Source: Archivesica marissinica (Eukaryota > Mollusca > Bivalvia > Venerida > Vesicomyidae). From it: a stretch of DNA of 64,000 bases. The number at the start of each line of letters is the position of its first letter. The stretch's first letter is position 1. The position numbers and the translations under genes were made by a program. This document shows positions 44,723 through 55,478 of the stretch, piece after piece. The notes below the pieces were generated by a model, which made no database searches, was not told where the DNA came from, and saw only the letters and a list, made by a program, of their open reading frames with translations. Location: assembly GCA_014843695.1 (NCBI GenBank), contig CM026390.1, positions 54,443,294-54,507,293 on the forward strand, read 5' to 3'.

Positions 44723-44765
44723 ATAATAGTGACCTGATAGCCTGTACAGTGGTTACTAAAGAAAA
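44723..44765 (+). CDS. CLEC16A: Internal micro-exon of the CLEC16A homologue
   Basis: 43-bp exon between TTTCTTGTTTCAG and GTAAGTG. Entering in phase 1 from the exon at 25045, it reads NNSDLIACTVVTKE and leaves two bases (phase 2) for a lysine completed by the exon at 58371. The other two phases give a stop (TAA or TAG) within the first few codons, so the phase 1 reading is the only open one. DLIACTV is a run I associate with CLEC16A orthologues. Its small size makes it easy to miss in automatic annotation. The intron before it is 19.6 kb and the one after it 13.6 kb. Confidence 0.72.
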
Positions 44766-44867
44766 GTAAGTGTTAAGCTAACAGATTGAACATTGAATAC
44801 TCTCTTGAGGTAAACCCACATACAATCATACACTAACTAAACTTGGAAGGGATGCCCATGTACAGTA

Positions 44868-45051
44868 TACAGTCAAACCTGTCTTAAGCAGCCAGCCTAT
44901 GGGGGGGGAGAAAAAGTGGTTGCTTAGCACAGGTGGCTGCTTAATAGAGGTCAAATGTATAATAAAACAACCGATTGGGAATATGTAAGCTGGCTGCTTA
45001 ATACAGGTTGGCTGCTTAATAGAGGTGACCACTAACACAGGTTTGTCTGTA
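44868..45051. mobile_element. 184-bp Tc1/pogo-like MITE
   Basis: TACAGTCAAACCTGTCTTAA at left and ACACAGGTTTGTCTGTA at right are inverted repeats starting with TA, the usual target of this superfamily. Internal GGCTGCTTAATAGAGGT motifs recur in subterminal position. No ORF. Confidence 0.72.
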
Positions 45052-45052
45052 T

Positions 45053-46195
45053 TGTGTACAGTCCACACATATATGCACATAATCTGCAGCACAGACCCTT
45101 ATCAGCCATGTTCCCTGAACTCTAACACAGTCCAGAAATATCTGCACATAATCTGCAGACCCCCCTTATCAGCCATGTCCCCTGAATGAAGTCTAACACA
45201 GACTACAAATATCTGCACATAATCTGCAAACCCCCTTATCAGCCATGTCCCCTGAATTCTAACACAGTCCAGAAATATCTGCACATAATCTGCAGACCCC
45301 TTATCAGCCATGTCCCCTGAATGAAGTCTAACACAGACTACAAATATCTGCACATAATCTGCAGACCCCCTTATCAGCCATGTCCCCTGTATTCTAACAT
45401 AGTCCAGAAATATCTGCACATAATCTGCAGATCCCCTTATCAGCCATGTCCCCTGTATTCTAACATAGTCCAGAAATATCTGCACATAATCTGCAGACCC
45501 CTTATCAGCCATGTCCCCTGTATTCTAACATAGTCCAGAAATATATTCACATAATCTGCAAACCCCCTTATCAGCCATGTCCCCTGTATTCTAACACAGT
45601 CCACAAATATCTGCACATTATCTGCAGACCCCCTTATCAGCCATGTCCCCTGTATCCTAACACAGTCCACACATATCTGCACATAATATGCAGACCCTCT
45701 TACTAGCCATGTCCCCTGTATTCTAACACAGTCCACAAATATCTGCACATAATATGCAGACCCTCTTACTAGCCATGTCCCCTGTATTCTAACACAGTCC
45801 ACAAATATCTGCACATAATCTGCAGATCCCCTTATCAGCCATGCCCCCTGAATTCTAACACAGACTACAAATATCTGCACATAATCTGCAGATCCCCTTA
45901 TCAGCCATGTCCCCTGTATTCGAACATAGTCCAGAAACATCTGCACATAATCTGCAGACCCCTAATCAGCCATGTCCCCTGTATTCTAACACAGACCACA
46001 AATATCTGCACATAATCTGCAGATCCCCTTATCAGCCATGTCCCATGTATGCCTACACAGTCCAGAAATATCTGCACATAATCTGCAGATCCCCTTATCA
46101 GCCATGTCCCCTGAATTCTAACACAGACCACAAATATCTGCACATAATCTGAAGACCCCTTATCAGCCATGTCCCCTGTATTCTAACACAGTCTA
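45053..46195. repeat. 65-66-bp tandem array, about 17 copies
   Basis: Unit containing ACACAGTCCAGAAATATCTG, CACATAATCTGCAGACCC and CTTATCAGCCATGTCCCCTG. Some units carry AATGAAGTC in place of the shorter AATTC (68-69 bp). It starts where the Tc1/pogo-like MITE ends. Confidence 0.95.
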
Positions 46196-46325
46196 AAAAA
46201 ATGTGCACATAGTCTCATAGTTGTGTAACCAATAAAAGAATGCAATCTGTGTTGATTTGCAGCTCTAAACCCTTATCAAACTGGGTATATTTCTGGATGA
46301 TAAATTGACTGTTTGAGGCCCTGAT

Positions 46326-46690
46326 AGAAAGTGTTTGGGGTAATATTAACAGATCGTGTGTAGATAAAGTAGAAAGTGTTTGGGGTAATATTGACAGAGT
46401 GTGTGCAGATAAAGTAGAAAGTGTGCAGGGTAATATTGACAGAGTGTGTGTAGATAAAGTAGAAAGTGTGCAGGGTAATATTGACAGAGTGTGTGCAGAT
46501 AAAGTAGAAAGTGTGCAGGGTAATATTGACAGAGTGTGTGTAGATAAAGTAGAAAGTGTGCAGGGTAATATTGACAGATCGTGTGTAGATAAAGTAGAAA
46601 GTACAGTGCAGGGTAATATTAACAGATTGTGTGTAGATAATGTAGAAAGTACAGTGCAGGGTAATATTGACAGATCGTGTGTAGATAAAA
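46326..46690. repeat. 45-bp tandem array, 8 copies
   Basis: Unit AGTGTGCAGGGTAATATTGA plus CAGAGTGTGTGTAGATAAAG and TAGAA. Later units carry an extra ACA (AAAGTACAGTGCAGG). The 121-codon ORF follows the 15-codon period, and nothing supports its translation. Confidence 0.95.
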
Positions 46691-47030
46691 AGATAATTTT
46701 ATTACAAATAATTATGATTAATTTTTCATGGTGGAGCCTTTTACCATCTCTAATGCATACTTGAGTAAAATAAAAATAACTGTTTGGATTATTTACTCAA
46801 TTCAAAAGTTCTCAGTCAAATGTAATGTTAATAATTTGTCAAAAGGTTTAACAGCAAAGTTTCACCAACCAATAAAACATCAAAAGGGATATGCTAATTG
46901 TTGTTAACCGTTATCCCTTAAAGAATGGTGACCTTGATTTAAAGATATCCCCCACCTAGTTTGCAAACCAACTTATAATACCTGTGGCAAAACATAAAAA
47001 TGTGTCAAAGTTAGAAAAGTATATTTTCTC
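46691..47030. other. Unique spacer, no feature seen
   Basis: AT-rich intronic DNA. Confidence 0.4.
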
Positions 47031-47032
47031 TT

Positions 47033-47200
47033 GATTGATGAGGTAACTACAGAATTGAGGCCCTGGTAATCTATGATCAACTTCCATTGACTGATGAGGT
47101 AACTGCAGAATTGAGGTCCTGGTAATCTATGATTAACTTTCATTGACTGATGAGGTAACTGCAGAATTGAGGTCCTGGTAATCTATGATTAACCTACATT
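47033..47200. repeat. Three tandem copies of a 56-bp unit
   Basis: GATGAGGTAACTGCAGAATT, GAGGTCCTGGTAATCTATGA and TTAACTTTCATTGACT recur every 56 bp. Confidence 0.9.
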
Positions 47201-47547
47201 AGTGGAAGATTGTTGTTAATGTATAAACAGAATGTAAATAAGTGAGCGATTTAATTAGGGGCTCCACGGGCCCTTGTTTTAGAATAAACCTGGTAGTTAA
47301 CAGCTACTGAATTGTCATTATTGGAAAATTGTAAATCTATTAGTAATGGGAAAATATCAGCTTTCGTGGTATCAATGTCTGGACGACTTCCTGGAATTAC
47401 AGAAAAATATTATGCCCTTGATGATCAGAATTTCCTTGATTTTCTAGCCAATACAATGGTTCCAGCCATATATGGAAATGTGTCTAAAAGTGCTAATCAT
47501 TTCTAGGAAAAATGTTCCATATTTGTTAGGGACATGAACCGATACAG
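47201..47547. other. Unique spacer with an unassigned 64-codon ORF
   Basis: The plus-strand ORF at 47312-47506 has ordinary composition and is not a repeat, but no domain is recognised and no splice sites fit the host gene. I do not call it a gene. Confidence 0.4.
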
Positions 47548-47834
47548 TAGTGATTGTTTCTCAAGAGACAGGGAACACGTTTCTCAAGAGACAGGGAACA
47601 CGCCTGAGGAAAACAAATAACCAATAGTAGCCTGCTTTGTTTTGGGGTTTAACGGGAAACATGGCCTGAGGAAAACATATAACCAATAGTAGCCTGCTTT
47701 GTTTTGGTGTTTAACGGGAAACATGGCCTGAGGAAAACATATAACCAATAGTAGCCTGCTTTGTTTTGGGGTTTAAAGGGAAACATGGCCTGAGGAAAAC
47801 ATATAACCAATAGTAGCCTGCTTTGTTTCGGGGT

Positions 47835-48078
47835 TTAACCCATTCAACACCAAGTAGCTGACATGGACTGGTCCATGATATTTTTAGACCAATAAATTAA
47901 TAACAAAATTACATTTGGATCAGTTCATTTATCAAAATGGGTAAAAATAATTCTAAAAATAGTTATATTACTTGAAAATAGTGCAGATCCTGATGAGACG
48001 GCTCATCACGAGCCGGCTCATCTGGATCTACACTTTTTTGTAAGCCAATTTAGAGGTCTGTGGTGTTGAAAGGGTTAA
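47835..48078 (+). mobile_element. TTAA MITE (family 1) inside the 62-bp satellite
   Basis: The satellite reads GGGGTTTAA-AGGG when empty and GGGGTTTAA-CCC...GGG-TTAAAGGG here, showing directly that TTAA is the duplicated target. 244 bp including both TTAA. Confidence 0.92.
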
Positions 48079-49255
48079 AGGGAAACACGACCTGAGGAAA
48101 ACATATAACAATAGTAGCCTGCTTTGTTTTGGGGTTTAACGGGAAACATGGCCTGAGGAAAACATATAACCAATAGTAGCCTGCTTTGTTTTGGGGTTTA
48201 ACGGGAAACATGGCCTGAGGAAAACATATAACCAATAGTAGCCTGCTTTGTTTTGGGGTTTAATGGGAAACACGACCTGAGGAAAACATATAACCAATAG
48301 TAGCCTGCTTTGTTTTGGGGTTTATAGGGAAACACAACCAGAGGAAAAAAACATATAACCAATAGTAGCTTGCTTTGTTTTGGGGTTTAAAGGGAAACAT
48401 GTCCTGAGGAAAACATATAACCAATAGTAGCCTGCTTTGTTTTGGGGTTTAATGGGAAACACGACCTGAGGAAAACATATAACCAATAGTAGCCTGCTTT
48501 GTTTTGGGGTTTATAGGGAAACACAACCAGAGGAAAAACACATATAACCAATAGTAGCTTGCTTTGTTTTGGGGTTTAAAGGGAAACATGTCCTGAGGAA
48601 AACATATAACCAATAGTAGCCTGCTTTGTTTTGGGGTTTAAAGGGAAACATGGCCTGAGGAAAACATATAACCAATAGTAGCCTGCTTTGTTTTGGGGTT
48701 TAAAAGGAAACACGACCTGAGGAAAACATATAACCAATAGTAGCCTGCTTTGTTTCGGGGTTTAAAGGGAAACACGACCTGAGGAAAACATATAACCAAT
48801 TGTAGCCTGCTTTGTTTTGGGTTTTAGAGAAACACGACCTGAGGAAAACATATAACCAATAGTAGCCTGCTTTGTTTTGGGGTTTAAAGGGAAACACGAC
48901 CTGAGGAAAACATATAACCAATAGTAGCCTGCTTTGTTTTGGGGTTTAAAAGGAAACACGACCTGAGGAAAACATATAACCAATAGTAGCCTGCTTTGTT
49001 TCGGGGTTTAAAGGGAAACACGACCTGAGGAAAACATATAACCAATAGTAGCCTGCTTTGTTTTGGGGTTTAAAGGGAAACCCTACCTGAGGAAAACATA
49101 TAACCAATAGTAGCCTGCTTTGTTTTGGGGTTTAACGGGAAACATGGCCTGAGGAAAACATATAACCAATAGTAGCCTGCTTTGTTTTGGTGTTTAACGG
49201 GAAACATGGCCTGAGGAAAACATATAACCAATAGTAGCCTGCTTTGTTTCGGGGT

Positions 49256-49499
49256 TTAACCCATTCAACACCAAGTAACTGACATGGACTGGTCCATGAT
49301 ATTTTTAGACCAATAAATTAATAACAAAATTACATTTGGATCAGTTCATTTATCAAAATGGGTAAAAATAATTCTAAAAATAGTTATATTACTTGAAAAT
49401 AGTGCAGATCCTGATGAGACGGCTCATCACGAGCTGGCTCATCTGGATCTACACTTTTTTGTAAGCCAATTTAGAGGTCTGTGGTGTTGAAAGGGTTAA
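49256..49499 (+). mobile_element. TTAA MITE (family 1), second copy in the 62-bp satellite
   Basis: Same length and same site in the unit as the copy at 47835, with about two substitutions between them (GTAGCTG/GTAACTG, GAGCCGG/GAGCTGG) and shared private changes (GTAAAAATAATTCTAAAAAT). Confidence 0.92.
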
Positions 49500-51041
49500 A
49501 GGGAAACACGACCTGAGGAAAACATATAACCAATAGTAGCCTGCTTTGTTTTGGGGTTTAACGGGAAACATGGCCTGAGGAAAACATATAACCAATAGTA
49601 GCCTGCTTTGTTTTGGGGTTTAATGGGAAACACGACCTGAGGAAAACATATAACCAATAGTAGCCTGCTTTGTTTTGGGGTTTAATGGGAAACATGGCCT
49701 GAGTAAAACATATAACCAATAGTAGCCTGCTTTGTTTTGGGGTTTAATGGGAAACACGACCTGAGGAAAACATATAACCAATAGTAGCCTGCTTTGTTTT
49801 GGGGTTTATAGGGAAACACAACCAGAGGAAAAAAACATATAACCAATAGTAGCCTGCTTTGTTTTGGGGTTTAACGGGAAACATGGCCTGAGGAAAACAT
49901 ATAACCAATAGTAGCCTGCTTTGTTTTGGGGTTTAACGGGAAACATGGCCTGAGGAAAACATATAACCAATAGTAGCCTGCTTTGTTTTGGGGTTTAATG
50001 GGAAACACGACCTGAGGAAAACATATAACCAATAGTAGCCTGCTTTGTTTTGGGGTTTATAGGGAAACACAACCAGAGGAAAAAAACATATAACCAATAG
50101 TAGCTTGCTTTGTTTTGGGGTTTAAAGGGAAACATGTCCTGAGGAAAACATATAACCAATAGTAGCCTGCTTTGTTTTGGGGTTTAAAAGGAAACACGAC
50201 CTGAGGAAAACATATAACCAATAGTAGCCTGCTTTGTTTCGGGGTTTAAAGGGAAACACGACCTGAGGGAAATATATAACCAATAGTAGCCTGCTTTGTT
50301 TTGGGGTTTAAAGGGAAACATGGCCTGAGGAAAACATATAACCAATATTAACCTGCTTTATTTTGGGGTTTAAAGGGAAACCCGACCTGAGGAAAACATA
50401 TAACCAATAGTAGCCTGCTTTGTTTTGGGGTTTAAAGGGAAACACGACCTGAGGAAAACATATAACCAATAGTAGCCTGCTTTGTTTTGGGGTTACAAGG
50501 GAAACATGGCCTGAGGAAAACATAACCAATAGTAGCCTGCTTTGTTTTGGGGTTTAAAGGGAAACATGTCCTGAGGAAAACATATAACCAATAGTAGCCT
50601 GCTTTGTTTTGGGGTTTAAAGGGAAACACGGCCTGAGGAAAACATATAACCAATAGTAGCCTGCTTTGTTTTTGGGTTTAAAGGGAAACATGTCCTGAGG
50701 AAAACATATAACCGATAGTAGCCTGCTTTGTTTTGGGGTTTAAAGGGAAACACGACCTGAGGAAAACATTTAACCAATAGTAGCCTGCTTTGTTTTGGGG
50801 TTTAAAGGGAAACACGACCTGAGGAAAACATATAACCAATAATAGCCTGCTTTGTTTTTGGGTTTAAAGGGAAACATGTCCTGAGGAAAACATATAACCA
50901 ATAGTAGCCTGCTTTGTTTTGGGGTTTAAAGGGAAACACGACTTGAGGAAAACATTTAACCAATAGTAGCCTGCTTTGTTTTGGGGTCTAATGTTGCACC
51001 ACCATGTTATCATATGGTGACTGCAGCTGTTAGTGATGTGT

Positions 51042-51255
51042 ATGTATGTATGTTCCATTAATGTCAAACCAAATGTGGGGACCTCACAGACATGTTTTCC
51101 TGGGCAAGCTTAGCCGACCTAAGTAGTTAACCAGTACTAAGCAATGTGTGTGAGGTGCCTTGCTCAATGACACTACATACATGACCTGACCGAGTATCGA
51201 ACCCGGGACGATAGATTCCAGATCCGACACTCTACCACTGGACCACGGATGCCAC
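51042..51255 (-). mobile_element. SINE family E, minus strand
   Basis: Plus strand runs from CCATTAATGTCAAACC through AACCAGTACTAAGCAATGTG to GACCGAGTATCGAACCCGGG and CCACTGGACCACGGATGCCAC, the complement of the tRNA-like head. Confidence 0.85.
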
Positions 51256-51394
51256 ACAATCCGGCGGAAGACTCTGTGTGTAATACTTCAGACACATAAG
51301 AATTTGATGCCCCATAATAGTAGCATGTGTTGATATTGTAGTACATGTATACTGCATTGTATCTTTGATTTCATGGATATGATAGAGCTCTTCT

Positions 51395-51660
51395 AGTCAA
51401 GGGAGCATTGGATTTTCACCAAACTTGACCGGAAGCATCGGTATGATGTCTAGTTGTGCATATTGTAACATGATGATTTTTTGTGGATGTACGGCCATTT
51501 GAACATTTATATGACACAAAGCTTATCCGCGCTTGCATATCCAAAACCCCTCATATCCAAAACCCCTTATTGGAATTTCACCAAACTTGACAGGAAGCAT
51601 CGGTATTTTATCTAGTTGTGCATATTGTAACCCTGTTACGGCAGAAAGCATCGGTGTGTT
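51395..51660. repeat. Degenerate units of the 130-bp repeat
   Basis: TTTTCACCAAACTTGACCGG, AAGCATCGGTATGATGTC and CATATCCAAAACCCCT recur in the order seen in the homogeneous block at 52440. About two diverged units. Confidence 0.75.
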
Positions 51661-51665
51661 TGTGT

Positions 51666-52211
51666 GTGTTTAACGTTTATTTATCGTCGCTACTACCGGT
51701 TGCCCATATGAGCGACACCTCATGAAGAGATTAGTCATTTTAGATTTTTGGAGGATAGTGCAATGATACAGATAGAGACCCATTCTAGATTAGTAGCACA
51801 GGCTGTCCGATTAGTGCCGTGGTTAGCACGCTTGCTTCTTACCAATGCAACCCGGGTTCGATCCTCATACGGGGAAGTATGTGAGATGGTACGGTGGTCG
51901 CCAGATCGGACAGGTGGGTTTTCTCCGGGTACTCCGGTTTCCTCCCACATGAATGACCACATTTACTCTTTCATTCGCGCCAACGAGAGTGATTAATATA
52001 AGTTGTTAAAACTTGCTTCGCAATTGTCGTAAAATAAATAAAGTTTAAACTTAAGAGTATCCTTTTACGTGCACGGTGTAAAGCACCGACACGAGGCCAT
52101 GGTTTAAAGTCCCATCTGAAAGACTTTTAATTTTATTATGGTTAGACGGGCGATCGAACCTGCGATCCCTGGATTACCAGTCCAATATGTTAACTACTGG
52201 ATTACAGATCT
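51666..52211 (-). mobile_element. SINE family B, minus strand, split by a SINE C
   Basis: The left piece, 51666 to about 51786 (tail, GTTGCCCATATGAGCGACAC, GATACAGATAGAGACCC), and the right piece, 52053-52211 (ACGTGCACGGTGTAAAGCAC, GATCGAACCTGCGATCCC), are one element. The junction is slightly rearranged. Confidence 0.83.
51803..52051 (+). mobile_element. SINE family C nested in SINE B
   Basis: Head CTGTCCGATTAGTGCCGTGG, B box GGGTTCGATCCTCATACG, tail GTGATTAATATAAGTTG and AAATAAATAAAGTTTAAACT. It is younger than the SINE B copy it interrupts. Confidence 0.9.
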
Positions 52212-52218
52212 GTTTGTA

Positions 52219-53400
52219 AAAAAGCATCGCTATATCTAATTGTGCATATTGCAACCCCTATCCGGTTGGATTATTTTTTGTTGATTTTATGGCCATTTGG
52301 ACATTTTTATAACACAAAGCTAATCCGCTCTTCATCTCCAAGAAAGCATTGGTATGATGTCCAGTTGTGCAGTTTGTAACTCTGTTCTGGTTGGATGATT
52401 CTATTCGGATTTACAGCCATTTGAACATTTTTAATACAGCTTGTCTGCGCTTCATATCCAAAACCCCTTGTTAGATTTTCACCAAACTTGGCAGCAAACA
52501 TCAGTATTATGTCTAGTTAGGCATAGTGCAATCCCATTCCTGGAATTTGAACAGTTTTATAACATATCGCTTGTCCCTGTTGCATCTCCAAAACCCCTTG
52601 TTAGATTTTCACCAAACTTGGCAGCAAACATCAGTATTATGTCTAGTTAGGCATAGTGCAATCCCATTCCTGGAATTTGAACAGTTTTATAACATATCGC
52701 TTGTCCCTGTTGCATCTCCAAAACCCCTTGTTAGATTTTCACCAAACTTGGCAGCAAACATCAGTATTATGTCTAGTTAGGCATAGTGCAATCCCATTCC
52801 TGGAATTTGAACAGTTTTATAACATATCGCTTGTCCCTGTTGCATCTCCAAAACCCCTTGTTAGATTTTCACCAAACTTGGCAGCAAACATCAGTATTAT
52901 GTCTAGTTAGGCATAGTGCAATCCCATTCCTGGAATTTGAACAGTTTTATAACATATCGCTTGTCCCTGTTGCATCTCCAAAACCCCTTGTTAGATTTTC
53001 ACCAAACTTGGCAGCAAACATCAGTATTATGTCTAGTTAGGCATAGTGCAATCCCATTCCTGGAATTTGAACAGTTTTATAACATATCGCTTGTCTCTGC
53101 TGCATCTCCAATACACTTTGTTTCTTTTTCACCATGCTTTGCATTAAACATCAGTATTTGTGATGTCTAGTAATAGTTGTGCATATTTTTACCACTTTCC
53201 GGTTGGGTGATTTACGGTCATTTTGAGCATCTTTATAACCTTTTCCACGCTTAGTCTCCAAATCCCATAGTTGGATTTCAAACTTGGCGGGAAGCATCGG
53301 TATGATGTTTAGTTTTGCGTATTGTAACCCCGTTGTGGTTGGATAATTTTTGGCGGATTTACGGCCATTAGAATATTTTTATAACACTTTATTGCAATGA
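52219..53400. repeat. 130-bp satellite: five near-identical units between diverged ones
   Basis: From about 52440 to 53100 the unit (CCAAAACCCCTTGTTAGATT ... GCTTGTCCCTGTTGCATCT) repeats with no visible difference over about four to five periods. Units before 52440 and after 53090 are clearly diverged. The identical 84-codon ORFs every 130 bp are artefacts. Confidence 0.93.
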
Positions 53401-54278
53401 CTTCATATATTGCACTTCCATGCTTTTATTACTCCACTGAAACAACAGTGAGTCGTGAGACATGTTTTTTTCAAAAACAATTTCTAGTTTAATCCTTTCC
53501 CCGTATATTCTGGTTCATAATTATATTGCAACAGGTCCGAATAAATATTCTCAGCTTCCATTGCACACAAATTTAATTGTTTTTGTGAATAAAAAAGCAA
53601 TTTTAAAGCAACTTCACTGAATCTGCGTTGTATCACCTTATATAGAAACTGTTGCTATGACACACAATAGAAATGGTTGTGGCCTATTACACTGTCGGCT
53701 GACTAATTAGTAAATTTAAATTGCTGTACAAGATTTGTTTTTTGGTTTAAGAGCATTATGAAAACATTGCATGCTTAATTGATTGCCGGCCATGAAAACA
53801 CTTTTGATGTTTTTCCTTTACTCAGGGTTGCCTCTGTCTGAATGTTTGTCTGCACAACTTCTGTCGCCAATTGAAACACACTGGAGCCAATTAAAAAAAC
53901 TTGGAGCCAACAACTAAGAGCCATATAGTTCACAAATAAATATTTGACAAAACATGTGCCAAAAAAATAAAAGTTGCGCCAAATATTTTTGCAAATTCAC
54001 AAAATTTAGCGCCAATATTTGTTTTTTGGCGCCATTGGCGACCGACAGCGGGAACCCTGTTACTGGTATAATATACATAATATATATGGCATGAACATTT
54101 TGTTTGTAGTATAGGTTCATTTCAACGCAACTATACGTCTATGGCAAAATCATTCAGTAGCCTACCTGCATGTTTGCCCACCCATTAATGTAAGATATTG
54201 ATATGTCATGTTAAATGGTTTCCGGCAGCCTCGGTACTTACCTAAAGCTGCTGCTGTATACGTGTATTACAAGTGGCC
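53401..54278. other. Mostly unique spacer
   Basis: Contains the interspersed repeat at 53697-53825. Near 53880-54040 GCCAA/GGCGCC motifs recur loosely, but no element or gene could be defined. Confidence 0.45.
53697..53825 (+). repeat. Interspersed repeat, second copy of 40858-41010
   Basis: AAATTGCTGTACAAGATTTG, TTTTTTGGTTTAAGAGC and GATTGCCGGCCATGAAAACA in the same order as at 40858. Confidence 0.6.
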
Positions 54279-54577
54279 TCCACCGAGGCATGTGGGTGTC
54301 TGAGAAGTTCATATGTCCCTACGTCGGTTGTTGGTCTGGTAGACATACTGAGGCGGTTTCTCTGAAAAGTGTATATGTCCCTACGTCGTTTGTGGATCTG
54401 GTAGACATACTGAGGCGGTTTCTCTGAGAAGTTCATATGTCCCTACGTCGGTTGTGGATCTGGTAGACATACTGAGGCGGTTTCTCTGTGAAGTTTATAT
54501 GTCCCTACGTCGGTTGTGGATCTGGTAGACATACTGAGGCGGTTTCTCTGAGAAGTTTATATGTCCCTACGTCGGTT
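54279..54577. repeat. 62-bp tandem array, left part (about 5 units)
   Basis: Unit GAGGCGGTTTCTCTGAGAAG, TTTATATGTCCCTACGTCGG, TTGTGGATCTGGTAGACATA plus CT. It is unrelated in sequence to the 62-bp satellite at 47.6 kb. A LINE fragment separates it from the right part. Confidence 0.93.
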
Positions 54578-55180
54578 ATTATTATTATTATTATTATATA
54601 CCAAAATATAGCGCTCTTTTCATAAACACAATTACAATGGATTCTAAATATGCTATAAAATATTCGGATCTAAAATTATAACATATTAAAATATAGGTAA
54701 TAATTAAATAAAATGTGTTCATTTGCAGTCTTAATCCTGATTGAGCACAGACACAGTTCGATATGTATGTTCCATATGAACATTTAAAAAGGTGTGTCTT
54801 CAAAGCCTTTTTGAAAGAACACAATGTTGTTGCACTTCTAAGATTTGATGGAAGAGAATTCCAAAGTTTTGGGGCAGCAGTCATGAAACTTCTATCTCCG
54901 TATGTGACAGTCCGACTTCTTGGTAACACAAGAGTAGCTGCTTCATTTTTAGACCATAAGTCTCTCCTTGGTATATAAACCTCAAGCAAGTTTCTCATAT
55001 AAATCGGTGCTTCTCCATTTAATGCTTTATATGTGAGTCAGTATTTTATACTTTATTCTTTCTTGAACTGGTAGCCAATGAAGTTCTTTTAGAATGAGCG
55101 TTACATGACTGAAACGGGATGTTCTGGTTATGATGCGAGCTACTGTGTTTTGAACAGTTTGTAATTTATTGGAAGTGTTT
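54578..55180 (-). pseudogene. 5'-truncated non-LTR retrotransposon (LINE) ORF2 C-terminus
   Basis: On the minus strand it encodes first LQTVQNTVARIITRTSRF and LHWLPVQERIKYKIL, then, after a one-base frameshift near 55030, TYKALNGEAPIYMRNLLEVY, then FMTAAPKLWNSLPSNLRS and SFKKALKTHLF. This series (VQN-AAR, LHWLPV-RI-YKIL, APxYL, A-P-LWNSLP-LR, FK-LKTHLF) is the standard C-terminal end of jockey/CR1-type reverse transcriptase ORFs. The 3' end is an ATA/TAA-type microsatellite (TTATTATTATTATTATT on plus). The catalytic domain is absent, so it is a dead-on-arrival insertion. Confidence 0.82.
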
Positions 55181-55400
55181 AGACATACTGAGATGGTTTC
55201 TCTGAGAAGTTTATATGTCCCTACGTCGGTTGTGGATCTGGTAGACATACTGAGGCGGTTTCTCTGAGAAGTTTATATGTCCCTACGTCGGTTATGGATC
55301 TGGTAGACATACTGAGGCGGTTTCTCTATGAAGTTTATATGTCCCTACGTCGGTTGTCGATTTGGTAGAAATACTGAGACGGCTTCTTCTCTCCATCCAG
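55180..55400. repeat. 62-bp tandem array, right part (about 3.5 units)
   Basis: Same unit as 54279-54577 (ACATACTGAGATGGTTTCTC, CTACGTCGGTTGTGGATCTG), resuming after the LINE fragment. Confidence 0.92.
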
Positions 55401-55478
55401 GGTGACAAGTCAAAATCCTTTTAGGGCCACATCCTCCACCATTTGTCAGCTCACAGCAGCAAGAACGTTCCGGTTGTT

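Larger units (their letters stand above)
47560..50990. repeat. 62-bp satellite, about 48-50 units, with two MITE insertions
   Basis: Unit GGGAAACATGGCCTGAGGAA, AACATATAACCAATAGTAGC and CTGCTTTGTTTTGGGGTTTA plus AC. Subtypes: CATGGCC, CACGACC, CATGTCC and CACAACCAGAGGAAAAAAAC. TTAA MITEs interrupt it at 47835-48078 and 49256-49499. These lie 1421 bp apart, which equals one 244-bp MITE plus 19 units (with one base lost), so a higher-order duplication is likely. Confidence 0.96.

Noticed and set aside
46399..46764. A 121-codon ORF with 15-residue repeats
   Set aside because: The period of 45 bp keeps the frame open. There is no start context, splice site or homology.
47560..55400. A link between the 62-bp satellites at 47.6 kb and 54.3 kb
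   Set aside because: The unit length is the same but the sequences are unrelated, so the match is coincidental.
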